Notes: generated by a model from the letters alone, not told the origin. 5,555 nucleotides of DNA from DALYLB01 sp046154695 (GCA_046154695.1 JBJXFI010000017.1:1-5555), one strand, 5' to 3'; positions 1-5,340 are shown, counted from the first letter of the stretch. Numbers and translations: made by a program.

Positions 1-60
1 TTTGATCTTCACAGCCTGCGAAGCAGGCGGCAGCATAAAGCCCAGGGCGCAAGCCCTGGG
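1..60 (+). repeat. Left GAA-hairpin repeat, forward copy
   Basis: The order is TTTGATCTTCACA, then hairpin GCCTGC-GAA-GCAGGC (14-28), then GGCAGCATAAAGCCC (29-43), then hairpin CCCAGGGC-GCAA-GCCCTGGG (41-60) with a GNRA-type tetraloop. The window edge cuts off any further sequence. It pairs head-to-head with the inverted copy at 109-189 and matches the right copy at 5419-5464. Confidence 0.8.
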
Positions 61-82
61 AGCGCGCCCAAAAGGCTCCTGA

Positions 83-97
83 GCCCGTGAAACGGGC
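83..97 (+). repeat. GCCCGTGAAACGGGC hairpin
   Basis: A perfect 6-bp stem with a GAA loop sits between the two inverted copies of the left element. The identical 15-mer is found at 5487-5501, and its reverse complement at 5520-5534. Confidence 0.8.
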
Positions 98-108
98 GAT
101 AGCCGTTT

Positions 109-189
109 CCCCGGGTTTCGGCTTCGCCTTCACCCGGGGCTTTATGCTGCCACCCGCTTCGCGGGTTGAGCCCGCGGTGAATTTCAAAA
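109..189 (-). repeat. Left GAA-hairpin repeat, inverted copy
   Basis: Read on the minus strand this copy starts with TTTTGAAATTC (189-179), then 12 nt, then hairpin ACCCGC-GAA-GCGGGT (166-152), then GGCAGCATAAAGCCC (151-137), then a 31-nt palindrome (139-109). The order and spacing match the right copy and the forward left copy, with a different sequence in each stem. The 15-mers at 29-43 and 137-151 are exact reverse complements. Confidence 0.8.
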
Positions 190-218
190 CACCCACTCAG
201 AAATAAGCCCCCACCCGA

Positions 219-338
219 GAGAGAAGAGAACAACGGAACAAACGGAAATAACGGAAAAAACAGAACCAACCAATGCATTGATTCTCAGGTTCCGTTTGTT
301 CCGTTTTTTTCCGTTTGTTCCGTTATCTCCCCTTTCTC
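219..338. repeat. Long AT-rich inverted repeat made of TTCCGTTTG-like units
   Basis: The core arms are 232-267 and 288-324, reverse complements over about 36 positions with three mismatches and one gap. The 20-nt loop contains the palindrome CAATGCATTG (271-280). The right arm is a tandem series of TTCCGTTTG or TTCCGTTTTT units (starting near 290, 299, 309 and 318), and the left arm mirrors it. Flanking purine and pyrimidine tracts (219-231 and 325-338) weakly extend the pairing. It starts 64 nt beyond the stop codon and could form a strong hairpin at the 3' end of the transcript. It has no U tract, so it is not a standard terminator. Confidence 0.75.
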
Positions 339-371
339 AATGAACGGGTGGATGACTTATAAAGTGCTCCA

Positions 372-387
372 CTACCGACCTACCGAT
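372..387. repeat. Tandem 8-mer next to the stop codon
   Basis: CTACCGAC (372-379) is followed directly by CTACCGAT (380-387), one base from the TGA stop of the large gene. It may be a small binding site or a chance duplication. Confidence 0.5.
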
Positions 388-388
388 C

Positions 389-3300
389 TCAATTGCACGC
401 GCTGAGATCGAGCCGCCCGGTCGCTCGGTTGCAGACATTGGCGGAACTGTCACCGTTGAGCGCGGCGAGCAGTTTCGCGAGCACGCAGAGGTCACGGCTG
501 GCCCCGCCCGATCGAACCGCCCCGTTGGTGTACAGGAACAGATCGAACAGCGTCGTCTCGGTCGTGAAGGGCGGCGCGCCGGCCAGGGTGACCGGATCGA
601 AATCGAGGCCGTAACACCGCAACTGCGACTGCAACGCCGTGGCGATGTTGGCCGCGCCTAATCCGCTGGAGCCGAGCACGCTTAACTGGGCCGCGACATA
701 CTGGCGGTTGAGCTGCCCGAACTGCCCATCGAGCGCCTGCTTGACGCGCGAGTCCCTGGAATTGACCGGGTTGCCGAAGTTGATGTTGCCGATCAACACC
801 GATCCCGACGGGATATTGTTCGTCCCCCAGTTGAGGGAGTAATAGTTTGCGGAGTGGAAGCAGATCGTCAGCCGGCAGGCATCCAGCAGGGCCTTGCTGA
901 TGACCACGGTGTAGGCCTGCTCGCCCGTGCAGTTCCGGGCGTCGGTTGCCCGGATCGTGAACTGGGAGGTCCCGTCCACGGTCGGCGTGCCGGTGAGCGC
1001 GCCGGTCGTCGCGTTCAGAATCAGGCCGGCGGGCAGCGCCCCCCGGCTCACGCTGAACGTGGCCGGCGCCGTGCCGGCGCTCTGCGTGAACGTCAGCGAG
1101 TATGCCTTTCCGACCTCGCCCGGGGGCAGCGTGCTTCCATCGGGGCTGACCTTGATCGTCGGACACACCGGCGGAATGTCCACCTGCGTCTGAACGATGT
1201 TCGATTTTCCGCCGATGCCGAAATCCTCCGCGCCCCAATCCGCGCCGTTGCGGATGATGGTGCCCGCGGCCGCGGCCTGCGCGATCGTCACGCGGAAGAC
1301 AGCCGTGGAGCTTTCACCCGGCGCCAGCATGCCGCCGCGATCGGAGGTCGCGCCCGCACCGGTATAAATATTGATCTGCCCGTTGACATAGGCCGTCAGA
1401 TACGCGTCGACCTGATCGTCGCCGCGCCTGTCGGTCTTCGCCCCGGCATTGGCCCCGGCCGTGATCTGCGTGCTGTTGGCGACATAAGCCGCATTCGGCG
1501 GCAAATATTCGGCAATGAAGGCATTGCCGACGGCCCTGGTGTCGTTGTTGCGAAGAGTCAGCGAATACTCGATGGTCTGGCCCGGCCTGACGGTCTTTCC
1601 GTCGAGGTCGGCCCCTGTCAGATCGCGGACCTGCTTGGTCAGCGACAGCATGGGCGGATTCGTGTCGGGACGGACCCGATCGATCGTCCGATTTGCCGGC
1701 GCCTGCGCCGCGGTCGTGTCGAGGCGCGCCTGCAGCGTCACATCGGCGTCGACGTCGATCGGCAAGCCCGCGGGGACATCCACCTGAACATCGAGATTGC
1801 GCGATTCGTTGACGTTGAGGTCCGTCGGCGTCGTCGCGGTTCCGCCCTGATTGAGGCTGACGAACGTCGCGCCGCTGTCGACCGACACGCGGACGTTGAA
1901 TCCCGCCGGAATCGCCGGCGCGCTGATGACGAACTTTCCGGCCAGCGTTCCGACGTTCCGCAGCGTGTTGATGAAGCGGACTCTTCCGTCACCGGTCGTC
2001 TGCCCGCCGGAATTGCCCAGAAAGATTTTCAGCCGCGTGAAGTCGTCGTTATTGTCCGTCGGGCCCGTGGCCTCCGGCCGATCGAACGGCCCGAGCAGTG
2101 GAACCGCCGAGGGCGCAGGCGGTGGATTGACCGTCACCGTGACGATGTTCGATTCGCCGCCGACGCCGAAATCCTCCGCGCCCCAGGTCGCGCCATTGTT
2201 GATGACGGTTCCGTTCGGCGCGCCGGGATCGACGATCACCCTGAACGCGGCGGTCGCGCTCTCTCCGGCAGCGAGCGTGCCGCCTCGATACGCCGCCGAG
2301 CCCGCCCCGACCAGGAAGTTGATCTGCCCGTTCGGATTCGGCGGCGCGATCGGGTAATAGTCCACCTGATCGTCGCCGCGCGCGTCGGTCTTCGCGCCCG
2401 CCGCGATGCTCGAACTGCCCGCAATGTAGGCGACACTCGTCGGCAGGTATTCCGCGATGAAGGAATTGGCCGCCGGACTGCTCGACCGGTTCGTGAGCGT
2501 CAGCGTGTATTCGATCGTCTGTCCCGCTCTGACCGTCTTTCCATTGAGATCGTTCCCGGCCAGGTCGCGGACGCCCTTGACCAGCGCGAGATTCGGCGGC
2601 ACCGGTTCCGGGCGAACGCGGTCGATCGTCCGGTTGCAGATCGCCGGTGCATCCTCGCGGCACACCTGTATGACCACATCATAATTGGTGCTGACCATCA
2701 GCCCCGCCGGCGCGACAACGCGGACTTCGATATTGCGCTGCGCATCGGCCGGATTGACGTTGAACGGCTGCACATCCGTCGGCGTGGCCGCCGTTTTCGC
2801 CTGATCGATCATCACGAAGCTGTTGCCGCTGTCAGCGGATGCCAGCACGCTGAACCCCGCCGGAATGACCGGCGCGCTGATCACGAACCGCCCCGCGGCG
2901 TCTCCGCTGTTTCGCAGCGTGTTGATGAACTGGATCTGTCCGCCCCGCGTCGTCAGCCCGCTCGACTGCCCGAACGCGACCCGCCGGATCGTGAAGTCGT
3001 CATTGTTGTTGGTCGGCCCCACCGCTGCCGGCGCCTCGAACGGCCCAACCAGCGGATCGGGCGCCGCCACGATGCTCGTCACCGTATTCGATCGATCGAC
3101 GCGCTCGCGGCCGCCCGCGCCCCAAAAGGCGAAGTTCGCGATCTGCGTTCCATTCGCCAACCCGCCGTTGACGCGGACGCGGAACGTGACGGTCGTGCTG
3201 TCGCCGGCGCTCCCCGCGGGAGCGAGCGTGCCGCCGATCAGCAGTCCGTTCCCATCGTGTCCGCCCGCACCCGCGCCCGTCCCGACATTGAGCTGCCCGT

Positions 3301-5116
3301 TATGCGCCCCGGCGACCGGCGAGTAGAAGTCCACCTGATCATTGTCCGATGCATCGGTCGTCTTGACGGTAGTCGCCCCCAGGGCGACCTCCGTGCTGTT
3401 TGCGATATAGGCGGTGTTGGCGGGAATGTACTCCTCGATATAGGTCCTGACCGCGGGTTCGCTCTGGTTGTTCTTCAGTGTAAGGCTGTATTTGAGGGTG
3501 TCTCCCTGCCTTACCAGCCCGCCATCCTCGTCGGTCACGCTCTTGGTCAGCGTCAGCGGCGGCGGCGGCGGTGCTCCCGCCGTAATCCGTATGCGATCGG
3601 TCGTCCGGTCGAATTTGGTCTGATCGGTCACCGAGGTCACCTGAATCACCACGTCGTAGTCGCGATCCACTGCCGTTCCGGGGGGAACAATCAGCCGAAC
3701 ATCGATGTTCCGCTCCTCGGTGCGGGGATTGATCGGAGTCGAGGTCCGCACGGACCCTCCGCCATTGAGATTGACGAAGGTGAAGCCGCTGTCCCCCGAG
3801 GCCATCACGGTGAACCCCGCGGGGATCGTCGGCGCGCTGATGGCGAAGATGCCCGGCGCGTCTCCGTTATTGAAGATCGTGTTGATGAATCGCAGGCTCC
3901 TCAGTTCATTTCCCGAAGCGGAAACGGCGGTCACGCCGTTGCGCGAAGGGATTATGGCCTCCTGGGCCATCAGGTCATCCGCCCCCGTCGCCGCGGGACG
4001 TCCCGTCGGCCCCACGAGGGGAATGGCGCCCTGTTGCTGCAGCCGCTGAATCAAATCGGCGCCGAAGGGCGCGAAGATCACCTGCCCCCACTCCGTCGCG
4101 GGCCCGGCGCCGGGCAGCTCCCCGATCCGGGTCTTCTCGAATTCGGCTCCATTCCAGTGAATGCGCCAGAGCGCGGGCGCGCAGCCGCACGCTTCGCCGC
4201 CGCGCTGCGTAAGCAACAGATCCCCCGCCATCCCGGCAAAATCGTCGGCGGGCGCTCCATAGATCGCCGCCCGCCCCGGGGATTCAATCCCCATCCCGAA
4301 GAGATTCTCCTTCGCGGGAATCAGCAGGATATTGTTGAGCTGGGGAACGCCCATCTCGAATGCCTTGACGCGCCCCTCGGCATCGACCGCATAAATGCCC
4401 CCGCTCGGCGAAATCGCCAGAATCCTTCCCGCCCACGGACCATACCTCGCGGAGTCATCGGGCGCGAGCGCCAGCCCTTCAAAAGCGACGGGCGACGCTT
4501 CCGCGTCCGCGCCGGCCGTGGAGTTCGCCGTCACCATTCCCGCGACGCGATTCGCGCTTCCCGCCGCGTCGATCGCCCAGATGCCGCCCCGGGTGGTGAC
4601 CGCGATCAGGCGTCCGCGCGCCGCATCCACCGCCAGCCCGCGCACCCGCCCGGTCTCTCCCGGCAATGTCACCCACGGAGTTCCCAGCGCCGCGCCCTCC
4701 GGCGAGAACCGCGCAATCTCGCCGACCCCGTTCATTCCTGCGAAGATCTCTCCCGCGAAAAATCCGCCGCCGCTCTCACGCGCAACCGTGATTCTTCCCT
4801 TTTGCCCCGCAAGACGTCGAAACGGCATGAGAGCCCCATCCGCGCCCAGCAGGCTCGCGCGCTCTCTCCCCGCGGACAATAATGCTTCGGCCCCCGGAAG
4901 CGAGGCGATTCCCCCCTCGCCATCAATCTCCGCCGCAACCCGTACCCACCGGATTCCGGCGGCGCCCTCTTTTGCGGAAACTTCCTGGAACTGCCTCACG
5001 GCCATTCCCGACAAGAGCAGGAGCCCGATCGCCCCGGCAAAAAGGATCTTTTTCGAAGTGTCCGCGGTCGGTGTGAAGGAATGGCGGATTCTCGTGTGGA
5101 TTCTGGAGAGTCTCAT
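389..5116 (-). CDS. Secreted multi-domain repeat protein: propeller-like head, three DUF11-containing supermodules, He_PIG domain, Cys-containing C-terminus
   Basis: The gene is complete, with ATG at 5116-5114 and TGA at 391-389. The start is fixed by a perfect AGGAGGT ribosome binding site 5 nt upstream and by a signal peptide directly after it. Residues 1-48 are the signal peptide and about 55-350 a beta-propeller-like region. Supermodules span 366-687, 688-1005 and 1006-1312; a putative Ig (He_PIG) domain spans about 1317-1408 and a Cys-containing domain about 1409-1575. The DUF11 modules carry the family pattern of a Thr/Lys start, a GQTIEYSLTLxN strand and late xFRVxV and SNxV strands. 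Such modules are typical of large exported beta-rich surface proteins. I see no catalytic motif, LPXTG, PEP-CTERM or obvious outer-membrane barrel, so attachment is unexplained. The role is inferred as structural or adhesive at the cell surface. No neighbouring gene is visible, so the gene looks monocistronic. Export is fairly sure; biological function is not. Confidence 0.95.
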   Translation of the reverse strand: MRLSRIHTRIRHSFTPTADTSKKILFAGAIGLLLLSGMAVRQFQEVSAKEGAAGIRWVRVAAEIDGEGGIASLPGAEALLSAGRERASLLGADGALMPFRRLAGQKGRITVARESGGGFFAGEIFAGMNGVGEIARFSPEGAALGTPWVTLPGETGRVRGLAVDAARGRLIAVTTRGGIWAIDAAGSANRVAGMVTANSTAGADAEASPVAFEGLALAPDDSARYGPWAGRILAISPSGGIYAVDAEGRVKAFEMGVPQLNNILLIPAKENLFGMGIESPGRAAIYGAPADDFAGMAGDLLLTQRGGEACGCAPALWRIHWNGAEFEKTRIGELPGAGPATEWGQVIFAPFGADLIQRLQQQGAIPLVGPTGRPAATGADDLMAQEAIIPSRNGVTAVSASGNELRSLRFINTIFNNGDAPGIFAISAPTIPAGFTVMASGDSGFTFVNLNGGGSVRTSTPINPRTEERNIDVRLIVPPGTAVDRDYDVVIQVTSVTDQTKFDRTTDRIRITAGAPPPPPLTLTKSVTDEDGGLVRQGDTLKYSLTLKNNQSEPAVRTYIEEYIPANTAYIANSTEVALGATTVKTTDASDNDQVDFYSPVAGAHNGQLNVGTGAGAGGHDGNGLLIGGTLAPAGSAGDSTTVTFRVRVNGGLANGTQIANFAFWGAGGRERVDRSNTVTSIVAAPDPLVGPFEAPAAVGPTNNNDDFTIRRVAFGQSSGLTTRGGQIQFINTLRNSGDAAGRFVISAPVIPAGFSVLASADSGNSFVMIDQAKTAATPTDVQPFNVNPADAQRNIEVRVVAPAGLMVSTNYDVVIQVCREDAPAICNRTIDRVRPEPVPPNLALVKGVRDLAGNDLNGKTVRAGQTIEYTLTLTNRSSSPAANSFIAEYLPTSVAYIAGSSSIAAGAKTDARGDDQVDYYPIAPPNPNGQINFLVGAGSAAYRGGTLAAGESATAAFRVIVDPGAPNGTVINNGATWGAEDFGVGGESNIVTVTVNPPPAPSAVPLLGPFDRPEATGPTDNNDDFTRLKIFLGNSGGQTTGDGRVRFINTLRNVGTLAGKFVISAPAIPAGFNVRVSVDSGATFVSLNQGGTATTPTDLNVNESRNLDVQVDVPAGLPIDVDADVTLQARLDTTAAQAPANRTIDRVRPDTNPPMLSLTKQVRDLTGADLDGKTVRPGQTIEYSLTLRNNDTRAVGNAFIAEYLPPNAAYVANSTQITAGANAGAKTDRRGDDQVDAYLTAYVNGQINIYTGAGATSDRGGMLAPGESSTAVFRVTIAQAAAAGTIIRNGADWGAEDFGIGGKSNIVQTQVDIPPVCPTIKVSPDGSTLPPGEVGKAYSLTFTQSAGTAPATFSVSRGALPAGLILNATTGALTGTPTVDGTSQFTIRATDARNCTGEQAYTVVISKALLDACRLTICFHSANYYSLNWGTNNIPSGSVLIGNINFGNPVNSRDSRVKQALDGQFGQLNRQYVAAQLSVLGSSGLGAANIATALQSQLRCYGLDFDPVTLAGAPPFTTETTLFDLFLYTNGAVRSGGASRDLCVLAKLLAALNGDSSANVCNRATGRLDLSACN
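392..892 (-). other. Unrecognised C-terminal domain with six cysteines (residues about 1409-1575)
   Basis: This part does not resemble the beta repeats before it. It has LTICFHSANYYSLN (1416-1429), GSVLIGNINFGNPVNS (1438-1453), a probably helical LNRQYVAAQLSVL (1469-1481), a glycine-rich loop, a second likely helix NIATALQSQLRCYGLDF (1490-1506) and a Leu-rich helix LCVLAKLLAALNG (1543-1555). The cysteines are 1414, 1419, 1501, 1544, 1562 and 1574, an even number that suits disulfide bonding outside the cytoplasm. The mixed alpha/beta look and terminal position suggest a surface-association, sorting or capping domain. I recall similar tails on other exported acidobacterial proteins but cannot confirm that here. 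Confidence 0.6.
893..1168 (-). other. Putative Ig (He_PIG) domain, residues about 1317-1408
   Basis: The segment carries the He_PIG hallmark: GKAYSLTFTQSAGTAP (1337-1351), then ALPAGLILNATTGALTGTPT (1360-1379) and FTIRATDARNCTGEQAYTVVI (split at 1386-1395 and 1396-1406). The LPxGLxLNxxTGxLxGTP core is a strong match to this family of cadherin-like or Ig-like beta sandwiches. These are common in bacterial surface proteins and often have carbohydrate or adhesion roles. Cys1318 just before the domain and Cys1396 in its last third could form a disulfide across the fold. Confidence 0.85.
1181..2101 (-). repeat. Protein supermodule 3 (residues 1006-1312): A3 plus DUF11-type B3
   Basis: Module A3 (1006-1150) has PLLGPFDRP, NNDDF (1022-1026), FINTLRN (1048-1054), ISAPAIPAGF (1064-1073), DSG (1080-1082) and TIDRVRP (1144-1150). 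B3 (1156-1312) has GKTVRPGQTIEYSLTL (1173-1188), AEYLPPN (1202-1208), DDQVD (1233-1237), NGQIN (1245-1249), WGAEDFGIGG (1294-1303) and SNIV (1305-1308). The spacing of all motifs matches copy 2. This indicates duplication of the whole A+B unit rather than of DUF11 alone. Confidence 0.85.
2102..3055 (-). repeat. Protein supermodule 2 (residues 688-1005): A2 plus DUF11-type B2
   Basis: Module A2 (688-836) opens with PLVGPFEAP and NNNDDFT (703-709). It continues with FINTLRNSGD (730-739), ISAPVIPAGF (746-755), DSG (762-764) and TIDRVRP (830-836). Cys819 and Cys827 sit in the loop before the closing motif and could pair; neither other copy has them. B2 (843-997) has GKTVRAGQTIEYTLTL (859-874), AEYLP (888-892), DDQVD (915-919), NGQIN (929-933), WGAEDFGVGG (978-987) and SNIV (989-992). 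It is clearly closer to copy 3 than to copy 1. A proline-rich linker (998-1004) joins it to copy 3. Confidence 0.85.
3056..4021 (-). repeat. Protein supermodule 1 (residues 366-687): unnamed beta module A1 plus DUF11-type module B1
   Basis: Module A1 (366-515) opens with PLVGP and carries LRFINTIFNNGD (408-419), ISAPTIPAGF (426-435), DSG (442-444) and a closing TTDRIR (505-510). A five-proline linker (516-520) leads into the DUF11-type module B1 (521-683) with LTLTKSV, LKYSLTLKNN (541-550), NDQVD (592-596), NGQLN (606-610) and SNTV (676-679). This is the most diverged of the three copies. It lacks the NNDDF motif found near the start of copies 2 and 3, and it has WGAGG where they have WGAEDFG. 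Confidence 0.85.
3557..3571 (-). repeat. In-frame (CCG)5 tract encoding a five-proline linker
   Basis: Five identical CCG codons (CGG on the plus strand) encode Pro516-Pro520 between modules A1 and B1. The matching junctions in copies 2 and 3 have only short PVPP or NPP sequences. A perfect trinucleotide run can slip during replication, so linker length may vary among strains without breaking the frame. Confidence 0.8.
4067..4954 (-). other. N-terminal beta-propeller-like region (residues about 55-350)
   Basis: This stretch has several short segments that look like propeller blades of the NHL or SMP-30 type: GLAVD, then GRLIAVT and GGIWAID at 160-183, and GLALAPDD, then GRILAIS and GGIYAVD at 214-245. 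The two segments resemble each other, which supports repeated blades. A Cys-Gly-Cys motif sits at 310-312, in a loop before an LWRIHWNG strand (316-323). It is followed by an ATEWGQVIFAPFG strand (340-352), which may close the ring. These are the only cysteines I see in the head, so they may form a local disulfide or a metal site. Propellers of this kind often bind ligands or partner proteins; no specific ligand can be named. The domain call rests on pattern only. Confidence 0.5.
4973..5116 (-). other. Signal peptide of the large secreted protein (residues 1-48)
   Basis: The first 23 residues are basic and polar, with Arg at 2, 5, 9 and 11 and Lys at 22 and 23. A hydrophobic core follows from about Ile24 to Val40 (ILFAGAIGLLLLSGMAV). 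A short polar stretch then ends in Val46-Ser47-Ala48, which fits the -3/-1 rule for signal peptidase I cleavage before Lys49. There is no RR twin-arginine motif and no lipobox Cys, so the general Sec route is expected. The n-region is longer than usual. An uncleaved membrane anchor is the main alternative. Confidence 0.8.
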
Positions 5117-5118
5117 CT

Positions 5119-5160
5119 CTAACCTCCTCTGCGGCTTTCGAGCCGCCTGTTGGCTGGCAT
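5119..5160 (-). CDS. Possible 13-residue leader peptide overlapping the ribosome binding site
   Basis: An ATG at 5160-5158 opens a short frame encoding MPANRRLESRRGG. It ends in TAG at 5121-5119, 2 nt before the ATG of the large gene. The last codons (AGA GGA GGT) are the Shine-Dalgarno sequence itself. The layout would allow a ribosome finishing the peptide to restart at the large gene, or block the site while it is occupied. Four of 13 residues are Arg, including AGG and AGA codons, and the frame spans the hairpin at 5131-5146. Against it, no good ribosome binding site precedes the ATG and the frame is short enough to occur by chance. Confidence 0.25.
   Translation of the reverse strand: MPANRRLESRRGG
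5122..5128 (-). promoter_or_regulatory. Ribosome binding site AGGAGGT of the large gene
   Basis: On the minus strand AGGAGGT is followed by TAGAG and then ATG. This is a 7-nt match to the anti-Shine-Dalgarno end of 16S rRNA at 5-nt spacing, which decides the start codon at 5116. The site overlaps the last codons of a possible leader peptide and lies 2 nt after a stable hairpin (5131-5146). Confidence 0.9.
5131..5146 (-). promoter_or_regulatory. Hairpin directly upstream of the ribosome binding site
   Basis: The RNA would read GCGGCU-CGAA-AGCCGC, a perfect 6-bp stem with a 4-nt loop, ending 2 nt before AGGAGGT. It leaves the ribosome binding site free when folded. Its 5' arm can instead pair with the upstream GCCAGCC (GCC..GGC pairing across AACA), so it may be the switchable part of a longer leader. 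Confidence 0.6.
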
Positions 5161-5205
5161 CTTATGGGGCACTTATTCGACAAGATGCCGGAATCTCCTT
5201 CCGGC
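5156..5205 (-). promoter_or_regulatory. Leader RNA segment with two overlapping, mutually exclusive stems
   Basis: Stem I is GCCGGAA/TTCCGGC, with perfect 7-bp arms at 5199-5205 and 5187-5193 and a 5-nt loop. Stem II is GGCATCTT/AAGATGCC, with perfect 8-bp arms at 5182-5189 and 5156-5163 and an 18-nt loop that includes GTGCCCC. The arms share bases 5187-5189, so both stems cannot form fully at once. Seven T residues (5212-5206 read on the minus strand) lie just before stem I. This alternative-pairing layout resembles cis-regulatory leaders, but it matches no riboswitch consensus I know. Confidence 0.45.
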
Positions 5206-5340
5206 AAAAAAACCGTTTCGCCGACGAGGCGGCTTTCATCGTTTCTCTATTCTTCCATGACTGTTCAATCGGATTTGGGCAAACAACTCCCTCACCTCCC
5301 CTCATCCCATTCGTCACGCGGGAGCAACGTTAGTAGTTCC
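5206..5340. other. Intergenic stretch upstream of the leader; no clear promoter seen
   Basis: A promoter for the large gene is expected here or within the adjoining repeats. The best -35-like hexamer on the minus strand is TTGAAC (5268-5263), but only a poor TAGAGA lies downstream and the spacing is too short (13 nt). I see no convincing ORF, operator palindrome or RNA gene in this segment. Confidence 0.4.

Noticed and set aside
1..189. CRISPR array
   Set aside because: The repeats are inverted and have structured, non-uniform spacing. There are no regular direct repeats with unique spacers.
9..278. An 89-codon minus-strand frame in the left flank
   Set aside because: It reads straight through the palindromic repeats and the long inverted repeat, so its sequence is explained by those structures.
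854..4882. A 1342-codon open frame on the plus strand, antisense to the large gene
   Set aside because: It is in exact codon register with the sense gene. It stays open because the GC-rich sense gene avoids TTA, CTA and TCA codons, which would be antisense stops. The product is Arg-rich and lacks domains, whereas the sense protein has a signal peptide, repeats and a strong ribosome binding site.
4923..5207. A 94-codon minus-strand frame overlapping the leader and gene start in another frame
   Set aside because: It relies on a TTG start without a ribosome binding site and overlaps the signal-peptide coding region. The composition fits a frame shadow.
5187..5212. Hairpin plus A/T run read as an intrinsic terminator
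   Set aside because: On the minus strand the T run comes before the stem, and on the plus strand the stem is followed by A residues. Neither direction has the stem-then-T order.
5263..5268. TTGAAC as a -35 box for the large gene
   Set aside because: The only -10-like sequence (TAGAGA) is 13 nt away and matches poorly, so a sigma-70 promoter cannot be supported here.
4395..5333. A 312-codon plus-strand frame running from inside the gene into the upstream region
   Set aside because: It is Ala/Pro/Arg/Ser-rich with no domain, runs antisense to the gene's 5' end and leader, and has no convincing ribosome binding site.
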